The position numbers and the translations under genes are program-made. Of a stretch of DNA of 9,695 bases, positions 1-6,215 are shown one piece after another. Every line of letters starts with the position of its first letter. The stretch's first letter is position 1. The notes under the pieces were generated by a model. That model worked only from the letters and a program-made list of their open reading frames with translations. It had not been told where the DNA came from and searched no databases. Source of the stretch: JBFMGD01 sp040751775 (lineage in GTDB: Bacteria; Bacillota; Dethiobacteria; DTU022); NCBI GenBank assembly GCA_040751775.1, contig JBFMGD010000063.1, positions 1-9,695 of the forward strand, given 5' to 3'.

Positions 1-869
1 GGTCCGCCCGTGAATTGAACATCTCCCAACCCGCCGTTACCGCCGCCGTGCAAAAGCTGGAAGAGCGCTATAGTGTGAAACTCTTTTTCCGCTACCCCCG
101 TGGTCTTGAGCTGACACCCGCGGGGATGCTGCTCTATCGTCATCTCAAAGAGTTGAAAATGCATGCCGTGCAGGCTGAAAATGAATTGATGAACTTGAAA
201 GGTGTTGTGCACGGGCAGCTCAAACTTGGGGCCAGCCCTACATTTGGCGATTATATTCTACCCCGATTAATCGGCCGCTTCAGCAGTGGGCATCCCGGGA
301 TTAGCTTCAGCCTGGTTATCGGCAACAACCAGCAGATCTACAATCACCTTAAAGAAGGCAAGGTGGAACTGGCCTTCTTGGCCGGCAAGCTGCCCGGTAA
401 ACGCATTACCGCCCACAAGATCATGGAGGATGAATTAATTCTAATTGTCCCTTCCGGCCACCCCTGGAGCAGCCGCGGTACAATCGATCAAGCAGAGCTG
501 CTCACGCAACCGCTGATCTTAAGAGAACAAGGTTCCAGCAGCAGGAAAGAAACTGAAGAAGCTTTAATGGAGCTCGGGTTTGACCTGGAGATACTGGTGA
601 TCGTAGCTGAGTTTTTCAGCCTGGAAGCGATTAAAAGTGCTGTCGAAGCCGGATTAGGGGCGGCGCTGATATCCCGCTGGGCTGTTACCAAGGAGCTGCA
701 GCTGGGCACTCTTTGCTCGGTCCAGATCAACGGCTTATCTCATTTCCGCGATATTAACGCCGTCACATTAAACGATATTCAGTTGACCGAAGCGGCGTCA
801 CGCCTGCTGCGATACAGTCTGCATATGCCGCCGGGGTTTACCGCCTTGCCTGCGGCCGGCGGTAAATAA
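1..869 (+). CDS. LysR-family transcriptional regulator, 5' end cut by the window
   Basis: The reading frame is open to the left edge: codons 3-14 read S-A-R-E just before LNISQPAVTAAVQKLEERY, so the TTG at 15 is an internal codon, not the start. About 289 residues are visible. The first ~30 are the recognition half of the LysR winged helix-turn-helix (SQPAV..AVQKLE, then LFFR...ELTPAG). A linker helix follows, then the periplasmic-binding-protein-like effector domain from about residue 80 (GQLKLGASPTFGDYILP), with the LILREQGSSSR segment typical of CysL/CbbR-like members. The family usually has about 290-300 residues, so roughly 15-20 N-terminal residues are missing. It is a cytoplasmic DNA-binding regulator. 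LysR genes often control a divergent neighbour, which would lie left of the window, so the target and effector cannot be named. It converges on the next gene with a 33-base gap. Confidence 0.93.
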   Translation, partial: SARELNISQPAVTAAVQKLEERYSVKLFFRYPRGLELTPAGMLLYRHLKELKMHAVQAENELMNLKGVVHGQLKLGASPTFGDYILPRLIGRFSSGHPGISFSLVIGNNQQIYNHLKEGKVELAFLAGKLPGKRITAHKIMEDELILIVPSGHPWSSRGTIDQAELLTQPLILREQGSSSRKETEEALMELGFDLEILVIVAEFFSLEAIKSAVEAGLGAALISRWAVTKELQLGTLCSVQINGLSHFRDINAVTLNDIQLTEAASRLLRYSLHMPPGFTALPAAGGK

Positions 870-902
870 AGGACGGCAAACGGGAAACTTCAGATTATAG
901 TT

Positions 903-1160
903 TTACCACGGATTATAGCTGAAGACAGCGTCTCCTTCCCTCACTTTATCTATGACCTTTAATCCGACCAGATCGCCCGGTTTTGCTTTTTCAATGCCCT
1001 GATATTCAACCTGCATGGATTTTACCACCTGCTCGAACTCTGTCTTCGGCCCCACTATTCTGATCGTGTCACCCACATCCAGTTTACCGCTCAACTCAAT
1101 TAGAGCCACCGCGATCTTACTGTAATAATGTGTTACCCGGCCGATATCTTGCCAGTCCAT
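903..1160 (-). CDS. Stand-alone EF-Tu domain-2-like protein (translation elongation factor-like)
   Basis: An 85-residue protein that consists of little more than one beta-barrel resembling domain 2 of translational GTPases: IGRVTHYYSKIAVALIEL, then LDVGDTIRIVGPKTEFEQ, then a KPGDLVGLKVIDKVREGDAVF ending. There is no GTPase domain (no P-loop, DxxG or NKxD). Small proteins of this kind are annotated in Clostridia as elongation factor-like; the function is unknown, and from memory they often lie near U32 peptidase genes, none of which is in this window. I chose the ATG at 1160, which has AAAGGGGG about 11 bases upstream. A GTG 12 bases earlier (1172) sits directly on that Shine-Dalgarno sequence and is unlikely. 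The gene is transcribed divergently from the DUF2512 gene, and a TATAAT-type -10 lies upstream. Confidence 0.82.
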   Translation of the reverse strand: MDWQDIGRVTHYYSKIAVALIELSGKLDVGDTIRIVGPKTEFEQVVKSMQVEYQGIEKAKPGDLVGLKVIDKVREGDAVFSYNPW

Positions 1161-1199
1161 AGCGCTAGACACCCCCTTTGAACGTAATATTTCCCTGTA

Positions 1200-1231
1200 T
1201 TGATTATATATTCGGCAAATGACAATAATAA
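1200..1231. promoter_or_regulatory. Candidate divergent, overlapping sigma-A promoters
   Basis: In the 163-base gap between the divergent genes, the plus strand has TTGATT (1200-1205), an 18-base spacer and AATAAT (1224-1229), pointing to the DUF2512 gene with a leader of about 88 bases. The minus strand has a perfect TATAAT (plus-strand ATTATA, 1203-1208), with a weak TTATTA 17 bases away (plus-strand 1226-1231), pointing to the EF-Tu-domain-like gene. The two overlap, so they would compete. This rests on pattern matching only; an AT-rich spacer will give some chance matches. Confidence 0.45.
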
Positions 1232-1323
1232 CCTGCCTCCGCTCGCTGAAAAATAATTTATGAGATTAGAATAGCGCTGGCATTAGTGGGAAAAGTATAT
1301 TTTGAGGAAGGGGGTGATTATCA

Positions 1324-1839
1324 ATGGAACAGATCAGACCGCTGCTAATTAAATACATATATACAGCCGCCATAACCATACTCATATTAACCTATCTCCT
1401 GGTTCCCTCGGTAGCCCTGGGTAGTTCACTAATCATTGCCCTGTTTATTACCCTGGTGCTCTACTACGCCGGAGATCGGTTTTTACTACCTCGATTTGGA
1501 ACTGTGGCCACGGCTATCGCCAATTTTGTGCTGGCCGCAATCGTCCTGGCTGTGGCCAATGGATTTGTTCGGGAACCGATTACAACCGGATCGATCTTAA
1601 CTGCCGCCGTAGTGATCGGCGTAGCCGAATGGTTTTTCTACCGTTATGCCCGCAGCGAGGTTAGCCCCGCCACGGCCGGTGGCGACATCACCTCTTTTGC
1701 CGAATTTCTCGGAGAAGATAATCCCGGCGAGACAGGCACCGAACCGACCGGTGGAGGCGAGGCTCAGGGTGCGGGAGAAAATCAGGAGAATCAGGGTGGA
1801 AACGATAACGCCGGCGAAAATCCGGAACAACAGCAGTAA
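1324..1839 (+). CDS. DUF2512 (YndM-like) integral membrane protein
   Basis: A 171-residue protein. Four hydrophobic segments lie at about residues 9-30, 33-50, 60-80 and 87-107, with the GDRFLLPRFG loop between the second and third and EWFFYRY after the fourth. This layout and the loop match the DUF2512/YndM family of Bacillota, which is common in spore formers and has no known biochemical function. Residues 112-171 form a hydrophilic tail rich in Gly, Glu, Asn and Gln that ends in QQQ; it is probably disordered and is longer than the family core. The start is well supported by GGAAGGGGGTGATT just upstream. The YtpB-like gene follows 96 bases later on the same strand, so the two may be cotranscribed. 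The family call is from recognition, not a search. Confidence 0.8.
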   Translation: MEQIRPLLIKYIYTAAITILILTYLLVPSVALGSSLIIALFITLVLYYAGDRFLLPRFGTVATAIANFVLAAIVLAVANGFVREPITTGSILTAAVVIGVAEWFFYRYARSEVSPATAGGDITSFAEFLGEDNPGETGTEPTGGGEAQGAGENQENQGGNDNAGENPEQQQ

Positions 1840-1874
1840 GTCCGGTTTCGCTTTAACCGTATACACTTTACACC

Positions 1875-1902
1875 TAGCCGCATCAACCGGTGCGGCTATT
1901 TC
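1875..1902 (+). terminator. GC-rich hairpin, possible weak terminator between the DUF2512 and ytpB-like genes
   Basis: TAGCCGCA (1875-1882) and TGCGGCTA (1891-1898) form a perfect 8-base-pair stem with an 8-base loop. Only three or four T's follow (ATTTCC), so as an intrinsic terminator it is weak. It may attenuate transcription into the downstream gene or protect the upstream message. Confidence 0.4.
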
Positions 1903-1935
1903 CATCCAGACCGGCGTCGGTAAAGGAGCTTACTG

Positions 1936-3045
1936 ATGAGCAATTACACTTCTTTTGATAAAACAGCCTCGCTTACCGCCGACAGCAGCGGCACTTTACC
2001 TGAGATCTCGATCCGGCGGTTTCTCACCGGCGTGCTACCCCTGGTATCCAAAGAATTGCGCCGCTGGCAAAAGCAGTTGGACAGCTGTGAAGATTGGGCT
2101 CTGTTAAGGCAGGCCATTTTAAGCCTGCGCCGTAAGCGTTTTCATGTCCAGGGCGGCAGCTTTTTCGCCCTCTATCAGCCCCTGCAACAAAAAAATATCG
2201 TCTCTCTGATCGTAGCCTTACAGACGATCAGCGATTACCTGGACAATCTCTGCGACCGCGGCGGCATTTATGATGAAGCCGCTTTTCGCTGCCTGCATCA
2301 TGCGCTGTTGGACGCTTTGCACCCGGCAACGCTTAAGGAAAGAGATTATTATCGTTTTTATACCTGCCGCAACGACGGCGGCTATTTAAAAGCGCTGGTT
2401 GAAGAGTGTCGCGCCAAAACAGCCGTATTGCCCGCGTACGCCGCGGTTCAACCGGAAGTGATCAAATTATTGTCGCTGTATTGTGATTTGCAGGTATACA
2501 AGCACCTCGCTCCACAGCTGCGCCACAGCCGCCTGAAGCGTTGGTTGAGGGAAAGGGCGGCAACCGTGTTACCGCCTGTTTATTTCTGGGAATATGCCGC
2601 GGCCTGCGGTTCTACCCTGGCCGTTTTTGCCCTTTTCGGAGCCGCGGCTTCTCCCGGCACCGGGCCGGAGGAGGCACGGCAGATCGTTAAGGGTTATTTC
2701 CCCTGGATTTGCGGCCTGCATATCCTGCTCGACTATTGGATTGATCAGGAAGAAGACCGCCTCGGGGGAGATTATAATTTCACTGCTTGCTACCGTTCCC
2801 CCGAGCTGGCCGCACGGCGTCTGCACTTTTTTCTGCAAAAATCGCTGGAGGGAATATCCCGCATGCCCCATCCAGAATTTCACCGCACCATTATCCGCGG
2901 GCTGTTAGCGGTATACCTCTCAGACCCTAAGGTGAGCAAGCAGGGTTTTCAGGCGACCGCCCGGTCCCTGATTGAGGCCGCGGGACCGCAAACTAATCTG
3001 CTCTACCGGCTCTGCCGGCTGCTGCGCCGGTTTAGTGTTTTGTAA
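1936..3045 (+). CDS. ytpB: YtpB/DUF2600 family large terpene synthase (tetraprenyl-beta-curcumene synthase-like)
   Basis: A 369-residue protein, close to the family's usual ~360. It carries the two acidic motifs of the YtpB type: SDYLDNLCDR at about residues 99-108 and LLDYWIDQEEDR at about 264-275, with NDGGYL (146-151) and FWEYAAACGS (217-226) between them. In Bacillus subtilis, YtpB cyclises the C35 heptaprenyl diphosphate to tetraprenyl-beta-curcumene, a precursor of sesquarterpenes linked to spores and membranes. The enzyme has no detectable sequence relation to classical terpene synthases but is all-helical and Mg-dependent. The start at 1936 has AAAGGAG 8-9 bases upstream. The gene converges on thioredoxin with only 6 bases between the stop codons. 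A polyprenyl diphosphate synthase gene 460 bases away could supply the substrate. The SqhC-type cyclase that would act next is not in the window. The family call is strong; the exact substrate is inferred. Confidence 0.88.
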   Translation: MSNYTSFDKTASLTADSSGTLPEISIRRFLTGVLPLVSKELRRWQKQLDSCEDWALLRQAILSLRRKRFHVQGGSFFALYQPLQQKNIVSLIVALQTISDYLDNLCDRGGIYDEAAFRCLHHALLDALHPATLKERDYYRFYTCRNDGGYLKALVEECRAKTAVLPAYAAVQPEVIKLLSLYCDLQVYKHLAPQLRHSRLKRWLRERAATVLPPVYFWEYAAACGSTLAVFALFGAAASPGTGPEEARQIVKGYFPWICGLHILLDYWIDQEEDRLGGDYNFTACYRSPELAARRLHFFLQKSLEGISRMPHPEFHRTIIRGLLAVYLSDPKVSKQGFQATARSLIEAAGPQTNLLYRLCRLLRRFSVL

Positions 3046-3051
3046 ACATCC

Positions 3052-3375
3052 CTAGACAAATGCTGCCAGCTTGCCGCTCAGTTCCTGCTTCGACATGGCT
3101 CCGGTGAAGCTGTCCACGACCTGGCCGTTTTTAAACAAAACCATGGTCGGTATCCCCATCACATCATAACGGGAAGCCAGGTCCGGGTTTTCATCCACGT
3201 TCACTTTGACTACCTTCAACCGGTCCTGGTTCTCAGCGGCCACCTCCTGCAAAACCGGGGCCAGCATCTTGCAGGGACCGCACCAGGGAGCCCAAAAATC
3301 TACTAATACCGGAAGAGAAGCCTGAAATACCTCTTGCTTAAACTGGCCCTCGCTGATCTCTTTTACATCTGCCAT
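3052..3375 (-). CDS. trxA: Thioredoxin
   Basis: A 107-residue cytoplasmic thioredoxin of standard length. The active site WCGPC is at residues 31-35, preceded by VDFWAP; the buried Asp is D26 and the cis-proline is P76 in MGIPT. It would reduce protein disulfides using electrons from thioredoxin reductase or a ferredoxin-linked reductase, neither of which is in the window. I chose the ATG at 3375 because GGAG lies 8 bases upstream and a good promoter sits at 3422-3450. The longer frame, open to 3453, would start inside that promoter and add 26 residues unlike any thioredoxin. The gene therefore has its own promoter and is probably a single transcription unit. Confidence 0.97.
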   Translation of the reverse strand: MADVKEISEGQFKQEVFQASLPVLVDFWAPWCGPCKMLAPVLQEVAAENQDRLKVVKVNVDENPDLASRYDVMGIPTMVLFKNGQVVDSFTGAMSKQELSGKLAAFV

Positions 3376-3421
3376 TACGATCACTCCAATACTTATTTTC
3401 CAAGTTAAGCCTGCTGAAAAC

Positions 3422-3450
3422 ATTTTACACCAGCATCTCTCACGAATCAA
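3422..3450 (-). promoter_or_regulatory. Sigma-A promoter of the thioredoxin gene
   Basis: On the minus strand, TTGATT (plus-strand 3445-3450), a 17-base spacer and TAAAAT (plus-strand 3422-3427). The match is 4/6 and 5/6 with ideal spacing. Transcription would start near 3415, giving a leader of about 40 bases before the ATG at 3375. Confidence 0.65.
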
Positions 3451-3508
3451 CAAAGACTGCGTCTATTACCATACCAGCAACGATCTTAAAAAAGAAATTA
3501 CTATCCTT

Positions 3509-4507
3509 CTAACCGGCAATGGCGCTGATCGGGCTGATAATCGTTTCAGCAAGCCGGTCAAGCATGCCGCGGGCCGGGCCGGGTGGAAAAGCCTGCAATG
3601 CAGCCTGGGCTTTTTCCATACAGCGGCCGGCTTTGCGGGACGCCTCCTGCAGAACGTCACTTGCTTTAACCGCCCGGTGCAGTTGTTCCTCGATTACCGG
3701 GAACAGACTGCTGCGGCGCGACAGCACCGGCCGGAGCATCCCGCGGTAGCGTTTCTTACGGCGCAGCAGATAGATCAGAGGTAGCGTAATCAGGCCGTGG
3801 TTTAAGTCACTGCCGATCGGTTTACCCAATTTTTGCGGCTGCTCGGTATAATCGAGGATATCATCAACTATCTGAAACGCCTGCCCCAAATTGAAGCCGT
3901 ACTCGCGTAACGCTCTTAATTGGTAAGGCAGCGCAGGCATGATCTGACCGCCGACCTCACAGCAGACTGCCAGGAATTGCGAGGTTTTCAAGTAGTTACA
4001 GCGCAAGTACTCCTGCTCGCTGATGTTCCAGTCAAAACTTTTGCTCATCTGGCGGGTTTCTCCCTGACACATTAACGCTACCGAACGGGCCAGGAGTGGC
4101 AGCAGCTTATCTCTCTGCTCCAGGCTGCATATCAGGTTAAAAGCGCGGGAAAGCAGGAAGTCTCCGGCCAGGGTAGCCGTATGATCATCCCACCGGCAGT
4201 GCAGAGTTTGATTGCCCCGGCGTTGAGCCGCGCCGTCAATAATATCATCATGTACCAGTGAAGCGGTATGAATCAACTCCACAGCCGCCGCGCTCTTCAA
4301 CAGCGACTCATGTTTGTGCGGGCTCCGTTTTTGAGTAAGCAGACCAGCGGCTAAGAAGACCAGCAGGGGGCGAAGCTTTTTGCCGCCTTTGCTGAACAGG
4401 TGATCCATCATCTCCTGCAGGGCGGCCGCGGGTGTGCGCACCGACTCGCAAATTACCTGATCTACTTCTTGCAGCTCAGGAAGAGCGGTCAGTTCGGAGA
4501 ATATCAC
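3509..4507 (-). CDS. Trans-polyprenyl diphosphate synthase, long-chain type (heptaprenyl diphosphate synthase HepT-like)
   Basis: A 332-residue all-helical prenyl-chain elongating enzyme. In order it has GGKKLRP (residues 41-47), the first Asp-rich motif DDIID (87-91) followed by RR (96-97), GDFLLSRAF (115-123), KT (174-175), and the second Asp-rich motif DDILD (215-219) with LGKPIGSDL after it. Residues 4 and 5 before the first motif are small (Ser, Ala), as in enzymes making long chains. It condenses isopentenyl diphosphate onto an allylic diphosphate; the product could be the menaquinone side chain or the C35 substrate of the nearby YtpB-like enzyme. No HepS-type partner subunit is visible. 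I chose the GTG at 4507, 12 bases after AAAGGAGG, and its GTGA overlaps the stop of a small upstream ORF. The ATG at 4567 has no Shine-Dalgarno sequence and would add 20 residues that look unrelated to the family. Confidence 0.9.
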   Translation of the reverse strand: MIFSELTALPELQEVDQVICESVRTPAAALQEMMDHLFSKGGKKLRPLLVFLAAGLLTQKRSPHKHESLLKSAAAVELIHTASLVHDDIIDGAAQRRGNQTLHCRWDDHTATLAGDFLLSRAFNLICSLEQRDKLLPLLARSVALMCQGETRQMSKSFDWNISEQEYLRCNYLKTSQFLAVCCEVGGQIMPALPYQLRALREYGFNLGQAFQIVDDILDYTEQPQKLGKPIGSDLNHGLITLPLIYLLRRKKRYRGMLRPVLSRRSSLFPVIEEQLHRAVKASDVLQEASRKAGRCMEKAQAALQAFPPGPARGMLDRLAETIISPISAIAG

Positions 4508-4638
4508 CTGTAAAAAGAACCTCCTTTCCCAATCTTTATTGTTAACCGCGCAACATTTTTCATACACGCGGCCGTTACTACAGCAAGCTGCGCCACGCGA
4601 CCGGTTCCATGAGCATGGCTTTTCATAATTTCTACCAT
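4504..4638 (-). CDS. Unrecognised small ORF coupled to the prenyl synthase
   Basis: A 44-codon frame from the ATG at 4638 (MVEIMKSHAHGTGRVAQLAV, ending IGKGGSFYR). It stops at a TGA that shares GTGA with the start of the prenyl synthase gene, a typical translational coupling arrangement. The frame extends upstream through TTG/GTG codons (4653, 4650, 4647) that begin within a few bases of the radical SAM stop, so it fills the whole gap between the two genes. Against it, no clear Shine-Dalgarno sequence precedes any of these starts and I recognise no family. The strong AAAGGAGG of the prenyl synthase lies inside its last codons. It may be a small real gene, the remnant of one, or a chance open frame. 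Confidence 0.28.
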   Translation of the reverse strand: MVEIMKSHAHGTGRVAQLAVVTAACMKNVARLTIKIGKGGSFYR

Positions 4639-4654
4639 TCGCTGCAACACCAAT

Positions 4655-5569
4655 TCAATCGATCAGCCGTAACCCGGCTCGCCGTACCGCTTCCCTCGCT
4701 GACCGGTATTCCGCCGCGGTAACACGGCGATTCAGCTCGCTGAACACAGCGGCACGGTAAGCCGGGTAATACTGGGCCATCACGTTTACCGCACACCGTG
4801 CGGAAACCTCTTCCTTGAGGAAACGGGCCAGTTCCTCCGTTCCGGCGATACCGCCGGGCATAACCAGGTGCCTGACCAGCAGACCGCGCCTGGCGACCCC
4901 GCTGTCATCAACAACCAGGTCCCCCACCTGGCGCTGCATCTCGATCAGCGACTCTTTCAGGCGGGAAAAGTAACCCTTAACCCCGGAGTACTTTTCACCG
5001 GCCCGGTTTGAAGTGTACTTGGCATCAGGCAGATAAATATCCACGAAACCGCACAGGAGCCGCAGGATATCGACAGATTCGTAACCGCTGCTGTTGTATA
5101 CTACGGGTAATCTTAACCCTCTCTCTGCCGCCAAATCCAGGGCAGCAGTGATCTGGTAGAGATATGGAGTCGGCGAAACCAAATTGATGTTATGGCAACC
5201 CTGTTCCTGCAGCTTGAGCATGGCCCGGGCGAGATCTTCCATCGACCACAGTTCGCCTCGCTGAACACCCCGGCTGATTGTCCAGTTTTGACAGAAAACA
5301 CAGGCCAGGTTGCAGTAAACAAAAAAGATAGTTCCGGAACCCTCCCGGCCGACCAATACGCTTTCTTCACCGAAGTGAGGGCCGGCCCCGTCAACGACCA
5401 CATCACGGGGCGCACCGCATCGCCCCGTCTTTCCGGCCGCTCGATCGGCCAGGCAGCGGCGCGGACAGAAGATGCACCGCTTTAGGATATTCTTAAAACG
5501 CTCAACCCGGTCCCGCCGCTCGTCAGCGGACATAAGCAGGTACGCCGGAGCCTTGTTTTCTGGGTTCAT
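4655..5569 (-). CDS. PflX-like radical SAM protein
   Basis: A 304-residue protein of the PflX group (COG1313), related to pyruvate formate-lyase activating enzymes. The radical SAM motif is CNLACVFC at residues 86-93 (CxxxCxxC, ligating the [4Fe-4S] cluster that cleaves S-adenosylmethionine), followed by QNW and preceded by GSGTIFF. Upstream is a second Cys set, RCIFCPRRC with a further Cys at 51 (C32, C35, C39, C51), typical of the group and possibly binding another metal or cluster. NINLVSPTPY and YNSSGYES fit the core barrel. The substrate of PflX proteins is unknown. The ATG at 5569 has AGGAGA about 10 bases upstream. The gene is divergent from the ACT-iorAB operon and is first in a possible minus-strand unit with the prenyl synthase. 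Confidence 0.88.
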   Translation of the reverse strand: MNPENKAPAYLLMSADERRDRVERFKNILKRCIFCPRRCLADRAAGKTGRCGAPRDVVVDGAGPHFGEESVLVGREGSGTIFFVYCNLACVFCQNWTISRGVQRGELWSMEDLARAMLKLQEQGCHNINLVSPTPYLYQITAALDLAAERGLRLPVVYNSSGYESVDILRLLCGFVDIYLPDAKYTSNRAGEKYSGVKGYFSRLKESLIEMQRQVGDLVVDDSGVARRGLLVRHLVMPGGIAGTEELARFLKEEVSARCAVNVMAQYYPAYRAAVFSELNRRVTAAEYRSAREAVRRAGLRLID

Positions 5570-5632
5570 CTGTAAACATCTCCTAACCGCGGCTCCTGGG
5601 CTGCATCCTGACCGGACTACCCGGCAAAACGC

Positions 5633-5656
5633 GCGGCGCGGCAGTTCTTGCGCCGC
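5633..5656 (-). other. GC-rich hairpin in the leader of the radical SAM gene
   Basis: GCGGCGC (5633-5639) and GCGCCGC (5650-5656) form a perfect 7-base-pair stem around a 10-base loop. It lies within the roughly 108-base leader expected from the promoter at 5684-5712. No T-run follows on the minus strand, so it is not an ordinary terminator. No known riboswitch was recognised. Confidence 0.35.
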
Positions 5657-5683
5657 AGGCAGGAAAGAGCCTTTTCATATGGA

Positions 5684-5712
5684 ATTGTACAGGTTATGCC
5701 GGGTGAAATCAA
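5684..5712 (-). promoter_or_regulatory. Sigma-A promoter of the radical SAM gene
   Basis: On the minus strand, TTGATT (plus-strand 5707-5712), a 17-base spacer and TACAAT (plus-strand 5684-5689). The start would be near 5677, with a leader of about 108 bases. No equally good promoter was found on the plus strand for the ACT-iorAB operon in this 173-base divergent gap. Confidence 0.6.
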
Positions 5713-5742
5713 ATTGCTGCCAAAGACCATAAGGAGGTTTCC

Positions 5743-6177
5743 TTGAAAATGGTTAAACAGATATCCGTGTTTCTGGAAAACAAGTGCGGCAGACTGGTCC
5801 GGGTAACCCAGGTCCTCGGTGAAGCGGGAATCAATATCAGGGCCCTTTCCATCGCCGACACCTCTGACTTTGGAATCCTGCGCCTGATCGTGGACCAACC
5901 GGATCAGGCTTGCAGCGTCTTGCGGGAAAAAGGGATCATGGCGACAGTGAATGAAGTTATCGCCGTGGAAATCCCGGACATTCCCGGAGGCCTGGCCAGG
6001 GTCCTCGCCTACCTGGAAGAAGCGGCGATCAATATTGAATATCTCTACGCTTTTGTGGAAAAACCGGCCCAGGATGCGCTGATCTTAATCCGGGTGGAAA
6101 ATGCGGCCGAGGCGCTGCGGATTTTGCTGGAAAAAAATGTACCCGTCATCAGCGGTGAACGGCTCTATTCCCTTTAA
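5743..6177 (+). CDS. Tandem ACT-domain protein, companion of IorAB
   Basis: A 144-residue cytoplasmic protein made of two ACT domains. The first covers about residues 5-65 (KQISVFLENKCGRLVRVTQVL, then GINIRALSIADTSDFGILRLIV); the second covers about 72-140 (VIAVEIPDIPGGLARVLAYL, then AINIEYLYAF). ACT domains bind amino acids at dimer interfaces, and proteins of this size are commonly encoded beside indolepyruvate oxidoreductase and phenylacetate-CoA ligase genes, which suggests an aromatic amino acid sensing role. The usual N-P-G-R-L of the first ligand loop reads K-C-G-R-L, with Cys15 in place of Pro. The start is TTG at 5743, five bases after AAGGAGG; the ATG at 5749 is 11 bases away and also possible. 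IorA follows 38 bases downstream, so the three genes form an operon. Confidence 0.88.
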   Translation: MKMVKQISVFLENKCGRLVRVTQVLGEAGINIRALSIADTSDFGILRLIVDQPDQACSVLREKGIMATVNEVIAVEIPDIPGGLARVLAYLEEAAINIEYLYAFVEKPAQDALILIRVENAAEALRILLEKNVPVISGERLYSL

Positions 6178-6215
6178 CGCCCGCCTCCGGGTCGTGGGAA
6201 AAAAGGAGTGAAACC

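Noticed and set aside
3376..3453. N-terminal extension of thioredoxin
   Set aside because: The extra codons cover a good promoter, lack a ribosome binding site and do not resemble a signal peptide or any thioredoxin N-terminus.
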